This document shows positions 24,822 through 36,801 of a stretch of 64,000 nt of DNA, in pieces. Both the position numbers and the translations under genes were made by a program. Numbering within the stretch: the first letter of the stretch is position 1; each line of letters opens with the position of its first letter. The notes beneath the pieces were generated by a model. The model saw only the letters and a list, made by a program, of their open reading frames with translations. It made no database searches and was not told the DNA's origin. Origin of the DNA: Brachycybe producta. Its lineage: Eukaryota; Arthropoda; Diplopoda; Playtdesmida; Andrognathidae. Location: contig JAUPFP010000122.1 of the NCBI GenBank assembly GCA_036925085.1, positions 180,769 to 244,768 of the forward strand. Reading direction: 5' to 3'.

Positions 24822-25855
24822 CTTGGTACCTTAAACTTGAAACCTTAAACTTGAAACCTTAAACTTGAAACCTTAAACTTGAAACCTTAAACTTGAAACC
24901 TTAAACTTGGTACCTTAAACTTGGTACCTTAAACTTGAAACCTTAAACTTGAAACCTTAAACTTGAAACCTTAAACTTGAAATCTTAAACTTGATACCTT
25001 AAACTTGAAACCTTAAACTTGAAACCTTAAACTTGAAACCTTAAACTTGAAACCTTAAACTTGAAACCTTAAACTTGAAACCTTAAACTTGAAACCTTAA
25101 ACTTGAAACCTTAAACTTGAAACCTTAAACTTGGTACCTTAAACTTGAAACCTTAAACTTGGTACCTTAAACTTGGTACCTTAAACTTGGTACCTTAAAC
25201 TTGGTACCTTAAACTTGGTACCTTAAACTTGGTACCTTAAACTTGGTACCTTAAACTTGGTACCTTAAACTTGAAACCTTAAACTTGGTACCTTAAACTT
25301 GGTACCTTAAACTTGGTACCTTAAACTTGGTACCTTAAACTTGAAACCTTAAACTTGAAACCTTAAACTTGAAACCTTAAACTTGGTACCTTAAACTTGG
25401 TACCTTAAACTTGAAACCTTAAACTTGAAACCTTAAACTTGAAACCTTAAACTTGAAACCTTAAACTTGAAACCTTAAACTTGAAACCTTAAACTTGAAA
25501 CCTTAAACTTGGAACCTTAAACTTGAAACCTTAAACTTGAAACCTTAAACTTGAAACCTTAAACTTGAAACCTTAAACTTGGAACCTTAAACTTGAAACC
25601 TTAAACTTGAAACCTTAAACTTGGAACCTTAAACTTGGAACCTTAAACTTGGTACCTTAAACTTGAAACCTTAAACTTGGTACCTTAAACTTGAAACCTT
25701 AAACTTGAAACCTTAAACTTGAAACCTTAAACTTGAAACCTTAAACTTGAAACCTTAAACTTGAAACATAAACTTGAAACCTTAAACTTGAAACCTTAAA
25801 CTTGAAACCTTAAACTTGAAACCTTAAACTTGAAACCTTAAACTTGAAACCTTAA
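24822..25855. repeat. Array 1 block: mixed CTTGAAA and CTTGGTA (copy A of a far duplication)
   Basis: It carries the rare pair GAAATCTTAAACTTGATACC at about 24980-24998. The same pair and the same order of variants are found from 34633, with an offset of about 9.8 kb. Confidence 0.9.
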
Positions 25856-26849
25856 ACTTTAAACCTAAACTTTAAACCTTAAACTTTAAACCTTAAACTT
25901 TAAACCTTAAACTTGAAACCTTAAACTTTAAACCTTAAACTTTAAACCTTAAACTTGAAACCTTAAACTTGAAACCTTAAACTTGAAACCTTAAACTTGG
26001 AACCTTAAACTTGAAACCTTAAACTTTAAACCTTAAACTTTAAACCTTAAACTTTAAACCTTAAACTTTAAACCTTAAACTTTAAACCTTAAACTTTAAA
26101 CCTTAAACTTTAAACCTTAAACTTTAAACCTTAAACTTTAAACCTTAAACTTTAAACCTTAAACTTTAAACCTTAAACTTTAAACCTTAAACTTTAAACC
26201 TTAAACTTTAAACCTTAAACTTTAAACCTTAAACTTTAAACCTTAAACTTTAAACCTTAAACTTTAAACCTTAAACTTTAAACCTTAAACTTTAAACCTT
26301 AAACTTTAAACCTTAAACTTTAAACCTTAAACTTTAAACCTTAAACTTTAAACCTTAAACTTTAAACCTTAAACTTTAAACCTTAAACTTTAAACCTTAA
26401 ACTTTAAACCTTAAACTTTAAACCTTAAACTTTAAACCTTAAACTTTAAACCTTAAACTTTAAACCTTAAACTTTAAACCTTAAACTTTAAACCTTAAAC
26501 TTTAAACCTTAAACTTTAAACCTTAAACTTTAAACCTTAAACTTTAAACCTTAAACTTTAAACCTTAAACTTTAAACCTTAAACTTTAAACCTTAAACTT
26601 TAAACCTTAAACTTTAAACCTTAAACTTTAAACCTTAAACTTTAAACCTTAAACTTTAAACCTTAAACTTTAAACCTTAAACTTTAAACCTTAAACTTTA
26701 AACCTTAAACTTTAAACCTTAAACTTTAAACCTTAAACTTTAAACCTTAAACTTTAAACCTTAAACTTTAAACCTTAAACTTTAAACCTTAAACTTTAAA
26801 CCTTAAACTTTAAACCTTAAACTTTAAACCTTAAACTTTAAACCTTAAA
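25856..26849. repeat. Array 1 block: short mixed zone (to 26023) then CTTTAAA
   Basis: Single CTTTAAA and CTTGAAA units alternate up to about 26023, followed by about 59 uniform CTTTAAA units. Confidence 0.88.
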
Positions 26850-27772
26850 CTTGAAACCTTAAACTTGAAACCTTAAACTTGAAACCTTAAACTTGGTACC
26901 TTAAACTTGAAACCTTAAACTTGAAACCTTAAACTTGAAACCTTAAACTTGAAACCTTAAACTTGGTACCTTAAACTTGAAACCTTAAACTTGGTACCTT
27001 AAACTTGAAACCTTAAACTTGAAACATTAAACTTGAAACCTTAAACTTGAAACCTTAAACTTGAAACCTTAAACTTGAAACCTTAAACTTGAAACCTTAA
27101 ACTTGAAACCTTAAACTTGAAACCTTAAACTTGGTACCTTAAACTTGAAACCTTAAACTTGGTACCTTAAACTTGGTACCTTAAACTTGGTACCTTAAAC
27201 TTGGTACCTTAAACTTGGTACCTTAAACTTGGTACCTTAAACTTGGTACCTTAAACTTGGTACCTTAAACTTGGTACCTTAAACTTGGTACCTTAAACTT
27301 GGTACCTTAAACTTGAAACCTTAAACTTGAAACCTTAAACTTGAAACCTTAAACTTGAAACCTTAAACTTGGAACCTTAAACTTAAAACCTTAAACTTGA
27401 AACCTTAAACTTGAAACCTTAAACTTGAAACCTTAAACTTGGAACCTTAAACTTGAAACCTTAAACTTGAAACCTTAAACTTGGAACCTTAAACTTGGAA
27501 CCTTAAACTTGGTACCTTAAACTTGAAACCTTAAACTTGGTACCTTAAACTTGAAACCTTAAACTTGAAACCTTAAACTTGAAACCTTAAACTTGAAACC
27601 TTAAACTTGAAACCTTAAACTTGAAACCTTAAACTTGAAACCTTAAACTTGAAACCTTAAACTTGAAACCTTAAACTTGAAACCTTAAACTTGAAACCTT
27701 AAACTTGAAACCTTAAACTTTAAACCTAAACTTTAAACCTTAAACTTTAAACCTTAAACTTTAAACCTTAAA
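26850..27772. repeat. Array 1 block: mixed CTTGAAA and CTTGGTA, ending in four CTTTAAA units
   Basis: It shares variant order with the blocks at 28543 and 30951, including the GAAACATTAAAC marker at about 27025. The last units, 27717-27772, are CTTTAAA with one two-base loss at about 27726. Confidence 0.88.
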
Positions 27773-30180
27773 CTTTAAACCTTAAACTTGAAACCTTAAA
27801 CTTGAAACCTTAAACTTGAAACCTTAAACTTGAAACCTTAAACTTGAAACCTTAAACTTGGAACCTTAAACTTGAAACCTTAAACTTTAAACCTTAAACT
27901 TTAAACCTTAAACTTTAAACCTTAAACTTTAAACCTTAAACTTTAAACCTTAAACTTTAAACCTTAAACTTTAAACCTTAAACTTTAAACCTTAAACTTT
28001 AAACCTTAAACTTTAAACCTTAAACTTTAAACCTTAAACTTTAAACCTTAAACTTTAAACCTTAAACTTTAAACCTTAAACTTTAAACCTTAAACTTTAA
28101 ACCTTAAACTTTAAACCTTAAACTTTAAACCTTAAACTTTAAACCTTAAACTTTAAACCTTAAACTTTAAACCTTAAACTTTAAACCTTAAACTTTAAAC
28201 CTTAAACTTTAAACCTTAAACTTTAAACCTTAAACTTTAAACCTTAAACTTTAAACCTTAAACTTTAAACCTTAAACTTTAAACCTTAAACTTTAAACCT
28301 TAAACTTTAAACCTTAAACTTTAAACCTTAAACTTTAAACCTTAAACTTTAAACCTTAAACTTTAAACCTTAAACTTTAAACCTTAAACTTTAAACCTTA
28401 AACTTTAAACCTTAAACTTTAAACCTTAAACTTTAAACCTTAAACTTTAAACCTTAAACTTTAAACCTTAAACTTTAAACCTTAAACTTTAAACCTTAAA
28501 CTTTAAACCTTAAACTTTAAACCTTAAACTTTAAACCTTAAACTTGGTACCTTAAACTTGAAACCTTAAACTTGAAACCTTAAACTTGAAACCTTAAACT
28601 TGAAACCTTAAACTTGGTACCTTAAACTTGAAACCTTAAAATTGAAACCTTAAACTTGAAACCTTAAACTTGAAACCTTAAACTTGAAACCTTAAACTTG
28701 GTACCTTAAACTTGAAACCTTAAACTTGAAACATTAAACTTGAAACCTTAAACTTGAAACCTTAAACTTGAAACCTTAAACTTGAAACCTTAAACTTGAA
28801 ACCTTAAACTTGAAACCTTAAACTTGAAACCTTAAACTTGGTACCTTAAACTTGAAACCTTAAACTTGGTACCTTAAACTTGGTACCTTAAACTTGGTAC
28901 CTTAAACTTGGTACCTTAAACTTGGTACCTTAAACTTGGTACCTTAAACTTGGTACCTTAAACTTGGTACCTTAAACTTGGTACCTTAAACTTGGTACCT
29001 TAAACTTGAAACCTTAAACTTGGTACCTTAAACTTGGTACCTTAAACTTGGTACCTTAAACTTGGTACCTTAAACTTGAAACCTTAAACTTTAAACCTTA
29101 AACTTGAAACCTTAAACTTGAAACCTTAAACTTGGTACCTTAAACTTGAAACCTTAAACTTGAAACCTTAAACTTGAAACCTTAAACTTGAAACCTTAAA
29201 CTTGAAACCTTAAACTTGAAACCTTAAACTTGAAACCTTAAACTTGGAACCTTAAACTTGAAACCTTAAACTTGAAACCTTAAACTTGAAACCTTAAACT
29301 TGAAACCTTAAACTTGAAACCTTAAACTTGGAACCTTAAACTTGAAACCTTAAACTTGAAACCTTAAACTTGAAACCTTAAACTTGAAACCTTAAACTTG
29401 AAACCTTAAACTTGAAACCATAAACTTGGTACCTTAAACTTGGTACCTTAAACTTGAAAACTTAAACTTGAAACCATAAACTTGGTACCTTAAACTTGAA
29501 ACCTTAAACTTGAAACCTTAAACTTGGTACCTTAAACTTGGTACCTTAAACTTGAAACCTTAAACTTGGTACCTTAAACTTGAAACCTTAAACTTGAAAC
29601 CTTAAACTTGGTACCTTAAACTTGAAACCTTAAACTTGAAACCTTAAACTTGGTACCTTAAACTTGGTACCTTAAACTTGGTACCTTAAACTTGAAACCT
29701 TAAACTTGAAACCTTAAACTTGAAACCTTAAACTTGAAACCTTAAACTTGAAACCTTAAACTTGAAACCTTAAACTTGAAACCTTAAACTTGAAACCTTA
29801 AACTTGGTACCTTAAACTTGGTACCTTAAACTTGGTACCTTAAACTTGGTACCTTAAACTTGGTACCTTAAACTTGGTACCTTAAACTTGGTACCTTAAA
29901 CTTGGTACCTTAAACTTGGTACCTTAAACTTGGTACCTTAAACTTGGTACCTTAAACTTGGTACCTTAAACTTGGTACCTTAAACTTGGTACCTTAAACT
30001 TGAAACCTTAAACTTGAAACCTTAAACTTGAAACCTTAAACTTGAAACCTTAAACTTGAAACCTTAAACTTGAAACCTTAACCTTGAAACCTTAAACTTG
30101 AAACCTTAAACTTGAAACCTTAACCTTGAAACCTTAAACTTGAAACCTTAAACTTGAAACCTTAAACTTGAAACCTTAAA
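27773..30180. repeat. Higher-order repeat copy 1, 2,408 bp (172 x 14)
   Basis: It contains a short CTTGAAA run, a CTTTAAA block (27885-28542) and a mixed CTTG block (28543-30180). Every rare variant that I followed returns exactly 2,408 bases later: the CTTTAAACC at 27773, CTTGGAA at 27860, AAAATTG at 28641, GAAACATT at 28732, GAAAACTT at 29456, and TTAACCTTG at 30080. Confidence 0.93.
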
Positions 30181-32588
30181 CTTTAAACCTTAAACTTGAA
30201 ACCTTAAACTTGAAACCTTAAACTTGAAACCTTAAACTTGAAACCTTAAACTTGAAACCTTAAACTTGGAACCTTAAACTTGAAACCTTAAACTTTAAAC
30301 CTTAAACTTTAAACCTTAAACTTTAAACCTTAAACTTTAAACCTTAAACTTTAAACCTTAAACTTTAAACCTTAAACTTTAAACCTTAAACTTTAAACCT
30401 TAAACTTTAAACCTTAAACTTTAAACCTTAAACTTTAAACCTTAAACTTTAAACCTTAAACTTTAAACCTTAAACTTTAAACCTTAAACTTTAAACCTTA
30501 AACTTTAAACCTTAAACTTTAAACCTTAAACTTTAAACCTTAAACTTTAAACCTTAAACTTTAAACCTTAAACTTTAAACCTTAAACTTTAAACCTTAAA
30601 CTTTAAACCTTAAACTTTAAACCTTAAACTTTAAACCTTAAACTTTAAACCTTAAACTTTAAACCTTAAACTTTAAACCTTAAACTTTAAACCTTAAACT
30701 TTAAACCTTAAACTTTAAACCTTAAACTTTAAACCTTAAACTTTAAACCTTAAACTTTAAACCTTAAACTTTAAACCTTAAACTTTAAACCTTAAACTTT
30801 AAACCTTAAACTTTAAACCTTAAACTTTAAACCTTAAACTTTAAACCTTAAACTTTAAACCTTAAACTTTAAACCTTAAACTTTAAACCTTAAACTTTAA
30901 ACCTTAAACTTTAAACCTTAAACTTTAAACCTTAAACTTTAAACCTTAAACTTGGTACCTTAAACTTGAAACCTTAAACTTGAAACCTTAAACTTGAAAC
31001 CTTAAACTTGAAACCTTAAACTTGGTACCTTAAACTTGAAACCTTAAAATTGAAACCTTAAACTTGAAACCTTAAACTTGAAACCTTAAACTTGAAACCT
31101 TAAACTTGGTACCTTAAACTTGAAACCTTAAACTTGAAACATTAAACTTGAAACCTTAAACTTGAAACCTTAAACTTGAAACCTTAAACTTGAAACCTTA
31201 AACTTGAAACCTTAAACTTGAAACCTTAAACTTGAAACCTTAAACTTGGTACCTTAAACTTGAAACCTTAAACTTGGTACCTTAAACTTGGTACCTTAAA
31301 CTTGGTACCTTAAACTTGGTACCTTAAACTTGGTACCTTAAACTTGGTACCTTAAACTTGGTACCTTAAACTTGGTACCTTAAACTTGGTACCTTAAACT
31401 TGGTACCTTAAACTTGAAACCTTAAACTTGGTACCTTAAACTTGGTACCTTAAACTTGGTACCTTAAACTTGGTACCTTAAACTTGAAACCTTAAACTTT
31501 AAACCTTAAACTTGAAACCTTAAACTTGAAACCTTAAACTTGGTACCTTAAACTTGAAACCTTAAACTTGAAACCTTAAACTTGAAACCTTAAACTTGAA
31601 ACCTTAAACTTGAAACCTTAAACTTGAAACCTTAAACTTGAAACCTTAAACTTGGAACCTTAAACTTGAAACCTTAAACTTGAAACCTTAAACTTGAAAC
31701 CTTAAACTTGAAACCTTAAACTTGAAACCTTAAACTTGGAACCTTAAACTTGAAACCTTAAACTTGAAACCTTAAACTTGAAACCTTAAACTTGAAACCT
31801 TAAACTTGAAACCTTAAACTTGAAACCATAAACTTGGTACCTTAAACTTGGTACCTTAAACTTGAAAACTTAAACTTGAAACCATAAACTTGGTACCTTA
31901 AACTTGAAACCTTAAACTTGAAACCTTAAACTTGGTACCTTAAACTTGGTACCTTAAACTTGAAACCTTAAACTTGGTACCTTAAACTTGAAACCTTAAA
32001 CTTGAAACCTTAAACTTGGTACCTTAAACTTGAAACCTTAAACTTGAAACCTTAAACTTGGTACCTTAAACTTGGTACCTTAAACTTGGTACCTTAAACT
32101 TGAAACCTTAAACTTGAAACCTTAAACTTGAAACCTTAAACTTGAAACCTTAAACTTGAAACCTTAAACTTGAAACCTTAAACTTGAAACCTTAAACTTG
32201 AAACCTTAAACTTGGTACCTTAAACTTGGTACCTTAAACTTGGTACCTTAAACTTGGTACCTTAAACTTGGTACCTTAAACTTGGTACCTTAAACTTGGT
32301 ACCTTAAACTTGGTACCTTAAACTTGGTACCTTAAACTTGGTACCTTAAACTTGGTACCTTAAACTTGGTACCTTAAACTTGGTACCTTAAACTTGGTAC
32401 CTTAAACTTGAAACCTTAAACTTGAAACCTTAAACTTGAAACCTTAAACTTGAAACCTTAAACTTGAAACCTTAAACTTGAAACCTTAACCTTGAAACCT
32501 TAAACTTGAAACCTTAAACTTGAAACCTTAACCTTGAAACCTTAAACTTGAAACCTTAAACTTGAAACCTTAAACTTGAAACCTTAAA
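30181..32588. repeat. Higher-order repeat copy 2, 2,408 bp
   Basis: This is the direct tandem copy of 27773-30180. Its markers lie at 30181, 30268, 31049, 31140, 31864 and 32488. It ends at about 32588, where plain CTTGAAA units continue instead of the CTTTAAA that followed copy 1. Confidence 0.93.
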
Positions 32589-33652
32589 CTTGAAACCTTA
32601 AACTTGAAACCTTAAACTTGAAACCTTAAACTTGAAACCTTAAACTTGAAACCTTAAACTTGAAACTTTAACCTTGAAACCTTAAACTTGAAACCTTAAC
32701 CTTGAAACCTTAAACTTGAAACCTTAAACTTGAAACCTTAAACTTGAAACCTTAAACTTGAAACCTTAAACTTGAAACCTTAAACTTGAAACCTTAAACT
32801 TGAAACCTTAAACTTGAAACCTTAAACTTGAAACCTTAAACTTGAAACCTTAAACTTGAAACCTTAAACTTGAAACCTTAAACTTGAAACCTTAAACTTG
32901 AAACCTTAAACTTGAAACCTTAAACTTGAAACCTTAAACTTGAAACCTTAAACTTGAAACCTTAAACTTGAAACCTTAAACTTGAAACCTTAAACTTGAA
33001 ACCTTAAACTTGAAACCTTAAACTTGAAACCTTAAACTTGAAACCTTAAACTTGAAACCTTAAGCTTGAAACCTTAAACTTGAAACCTTAAACTTGAAAC
33101 CTTAAACTTGAAACCTTAAACTTGAAACCTTAAACTTGAAACCTTAAACTTGAAACCTTAAACTTGAAACCTTAAACTTGAAACCTTAAACTTGAAACCT
33201 TAAACTTGAAACCTTAAACTTGAAACCTTAAACTTGAAACCTTAAACTTGAAACCTTAAACTTGAAACCTTAAACTTGAAACCCTAAACTTGAAACCCTA
33301 AACTTGAAACCTTAAACTTGAAACCTTAAACTTGAAACCTTAAACTTGAAACCTTAAACTTGAAACCTTAAACTTGAAACCTTAAACTTGAAACCTTAAA
33401 CTTGAAACCTTAAACTTGAAACCTTAAACTTGAAACCTTAAACTTGAAACCTTAAACTTGAAACCTTAAACTTGAAACCTTAAACTTGAAACCTTAAACT
33501 TGAAACCTTAAACTTGAAACCTTAAACTTGAAACCTTAAACTTGAAACCTTAAACTTGAAACCTTAAACTTGAAACCTTAAACTTGAAACCTTAAACTTG
33601 AAACCTTAAACTTGAAACCTTAAACTTGAAACCTTAAACTTGAAACCTTAAA
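32589..33652. repeat. Array 1 block: nearly pure CTTGAAA
   Basis: About 76 units, almost without CTTGGTA. One CCTTAAG unit lies at about 33061 and two CCCTAAA units near 33290. Confidence 0.9.
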
Positions 33653-34632
33653 CTTTAAACCTTAAACTTTAAACCTTAAACTTTAAACCTTAAACTTTAA
33701 ACCTTAAACTTTAAACCTTAAACTTTAAACCTTAAACTTTAAACCTTAAACTTTAAACCTTAAACTTTAAACCTTAAACTTTAAACCTTAAACTTTAAAC
33801 CTTAAACTTTAAACCTTAAACTTTAAACCTTAAACTTTAAACCTTAAACTTTAAACCTTAAACTTTAAACCTTAAACTTTAAACCTTAAACTTTAAACCT
33901 TAAACTTTAAACCTTAAACTTTAAACCTTAAACTTTAAACCTTAAACTTTAAACCTTAAACTTTAAACCTTAAACTTTAAACCTTAAACTTTAAACCTTA
34001 AACTTTAAACCTTAAACTTTAAACCTTAAACTTTAAACCTTAAACTTTAAACCTTAAACTTTAAACCTTAAACTTTAAACCTTAAACTTTAAACCTTAAA
34101 CTTTAAACCTTAATCTTTAAACCTTAAACTTTAAACCTTAAACTTTAAACCTTAAACTTTAAACCTTAAACTTTAAACCTTAAACTTTAAACCTTAAACT
34201 TTAAACCTTAAACTTTAAACCTTAAACTTTAAACCTTAAACTTTAAACCTTAAACTTTAAACCTTAAACTTTAAACCTTAAACTTTAAACCTTAAACTTT
34301 AAACCTTAAACTTTAAACCTTAAACTTTAAACCTTAAACTTTAAACCTTAAACTTTAAACCTTAAACTTTAAACCTTAAACTTTAAACCTTAAACTTTAA
34401 ACCTTAAACTTTAAACCTTAAACTTTAAACCTTAAACTTTAAACCTTAAACTTTAAACCTTAAACTTTAAACCTTAAACTTTAAACCTTAAACTTTAAAC
34501 CTTAAACTTTAAACCTTAAACTTTAAACCTTAAACTTTAAACCTTAAACTTTAAACCTTAAACTTTAAACCTTAAACTTTAAACCTTAAACTTTAAACCT
34601 TAAACTTTAAACCTTAAACTTTAAACCTTAAA
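33653..34632. repeat. Array 1 block: CTTTAAA
   Basis: 70 units, uniform except for the TTAATCTTT marker at about 34114 shared with 24429. Confidence 0.92.
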
Positions 34633-35682
34633 CTTGGTACCTTAAACTTGAAACCTTAAACTTGAAACCTTAAACTTGAAACCTTAAACTTGAAACCTTA
34701 AACTTGAAACCTTAAACTTGGTACCTTAAACTTGGTACCTTAAACTTGAAACCTTAAACTTGAAACCTTAAACTTGAAACCTTAAACTTGAAATCTTAAA
34801 CTTGATACCTTAAACTTGAAACCTTAAACTTGAAACCTTAAACTTGAAACCTTAAACTTGAAACCTTAAACTTGAAACCTTAAACTTGAAATCTTAAACT
34901 TGAAACCTTAAACTTGAAACCTTAAACTTGAAACCTTAAACTTGGTACCTTAAACTTGAAACCTTAAACTTGGTACCTTAAACTTGGTACCTTAAACTTG
35001 GTACCTTAAACTTGGTACCTTAAACTTGGTACCTTAAACTTGGTACCTTAAACTTGGTACCTTAAACTTGGTACCTTAAACTTGAAACCTTAAACTTGGT
35101 ACCTTAAACTTGGTACCTTAAACCTGGTACCTTAAACTTGGTACCTTAAACTTGAAACCTTAAACTTGAAACCTTAAACTTGAAACCTTAAACTTGGTAC
35201 CTTAAACTTGGTACCTTAAACTTGAAACCTTAAACTTGAAACCTTAAACTTGAAACCTTAAACTTGAAACCTTAAACTTGAAACCTTAAACTTGAAACCT
35301 TAAACTTGAAACCTTAAACTTGGAACCTTAAACTTGAAACCTTAAACTTGAAACCTTAAACTTGAAACCTTAAACTTGAAACCTTAAACTTGGAACCTTA
35401 AACTTGAAACCTTAAACTTGAAACCTTAAACTTGGAACCTTAAACTTGGAACCTTAAACTTGGTACCTTAAACTTGAAACCTTAAACTTGGTACCTTAAA
35501 CTTGAAACCTTAAACTTGAAACCTTAAACTTGAAACCTTAAACTTGAAACCTTAAACTTGAAACCTTAAACTTGAAACCTTAAACTTGAAACCTTAAACT
35601 TGAAACCTTAAACTTGAAACCTTAAACTTGAAACCTTAAACTTGAAACCTTAAACTTGAAACCTTAAACTTGAAACCTTAAA
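34633..35682. repeat. Array 1 block: mixed CTTGAAA and CTTGGTA (copy B of the far duplication)
   Basis: It has the same variant order as 24822-25855, including the rare GAAATCTTAAACTTGATACC pair at about 34791-34809. Confidence 0.9.
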
Positions 35683-36283
35683 CTTTAAACATAAACTTTA
35701 AACCTTAAACTTTAAACCTTAAACTTTAAACCTTAAACTTTAAACCTTAAACTTTAAACCTTAAACTTTAAACCTTAAACTTTAAACCTTAAACTTTAAA
35801 CCTTAAACTTTAAACCTTAAACTTTAAACCTTAAACTTTAAACCTTAAACTTTAAACCTTAAACTTTAAACCTTAAACTTTAAACCTTAAACTTTAAACC
35901 TTAAACTTTAAACCTTAAACTTTAAACCTTAAACTTTAAACCTTAAACTTTAAACCTTAAACTTTAAACCTTAAACTTTAAACCTTAAACTTTAAACCTT
36001 AAACTTTAAACCTTAAACTTTAAACCTTAAACTTTAAACCTTAAACTTTAAACCTTAAACTTTAAACCTTAAACTTTAAACCTTAAACTTTAAACCTTAA
36101 ACTTTAAACCTTAAACTTTAAACCTTAAACTTTAAACCTTAAACTTTAAACCTTAAACTTTAAACCTTAAACTTTAAACCTTAAACTTTAAACCTTAAAC
36201 TTTAAACCTTAAACTTTAAACCTTAAACTTTAAACCTTAAACTTTAAACCTTAAACTTTAAACCTTAAACTTTAAACCTTAAA
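35683..36283. repeat. Array 1 block: CTTTAAA
   Basis: Uniform units, with one loss (ACATAAAC) at about 35690, similar to the left end of 25856. Confidence 0.9.
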
Positions 36284-36801
36284 CTTTAAGCCTTAAACTT
36301 TAAGCCTTAAACTTTAAGCCTTAAACTTTAAGCCTTAAACTTTAAGCCTTAAACTTTAAGCCTTAAACTTTAAGCCTTAAACTTTAAGCCTTAAACTTTA
36401 AGCCTTAAACTTTAAGCCTTAAACTTTAAGCCTTAAACTTTAAGCCTTAAACTTTAAGCCTTAAACTTTAAGCCTTAAACTTTAAGCCTTAAACTTTAAG
36501 CCTTAAACTTTAAGCCTTAAACTTTAAGCCTTAAACTTTAAGCCTTAAACTTTAAGCCTTAAACTTTAAGCCTTAAACTTTAAGCCTTAAACTTTAAGCC
36601 TTAAACTTTAAGCCTTAAACTTTAAGCCTTAAACTTTAAGCCTTAAACTTTAAGCCTTAAACTTTAAGCCTTAAACTTTAAACCTTAAACTTTAAGCCTT
36701 AAACTTTAAGCCTTAAACTTTAAACCTTAAACTTTAAGCCTTAAACTTTAAGCCTTAAACTTTAAGCCTTAAACTTTAAGCCTTAAACTTTAAGCCTTAA
36801 A
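36284..36801. repeat. Array 1 block: CTTTAAG
   Basis: About 37 units, with two CTTTAAA units near 36680 and 36720. It matches the type of block 16667-17030. Confidence 0.92.
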
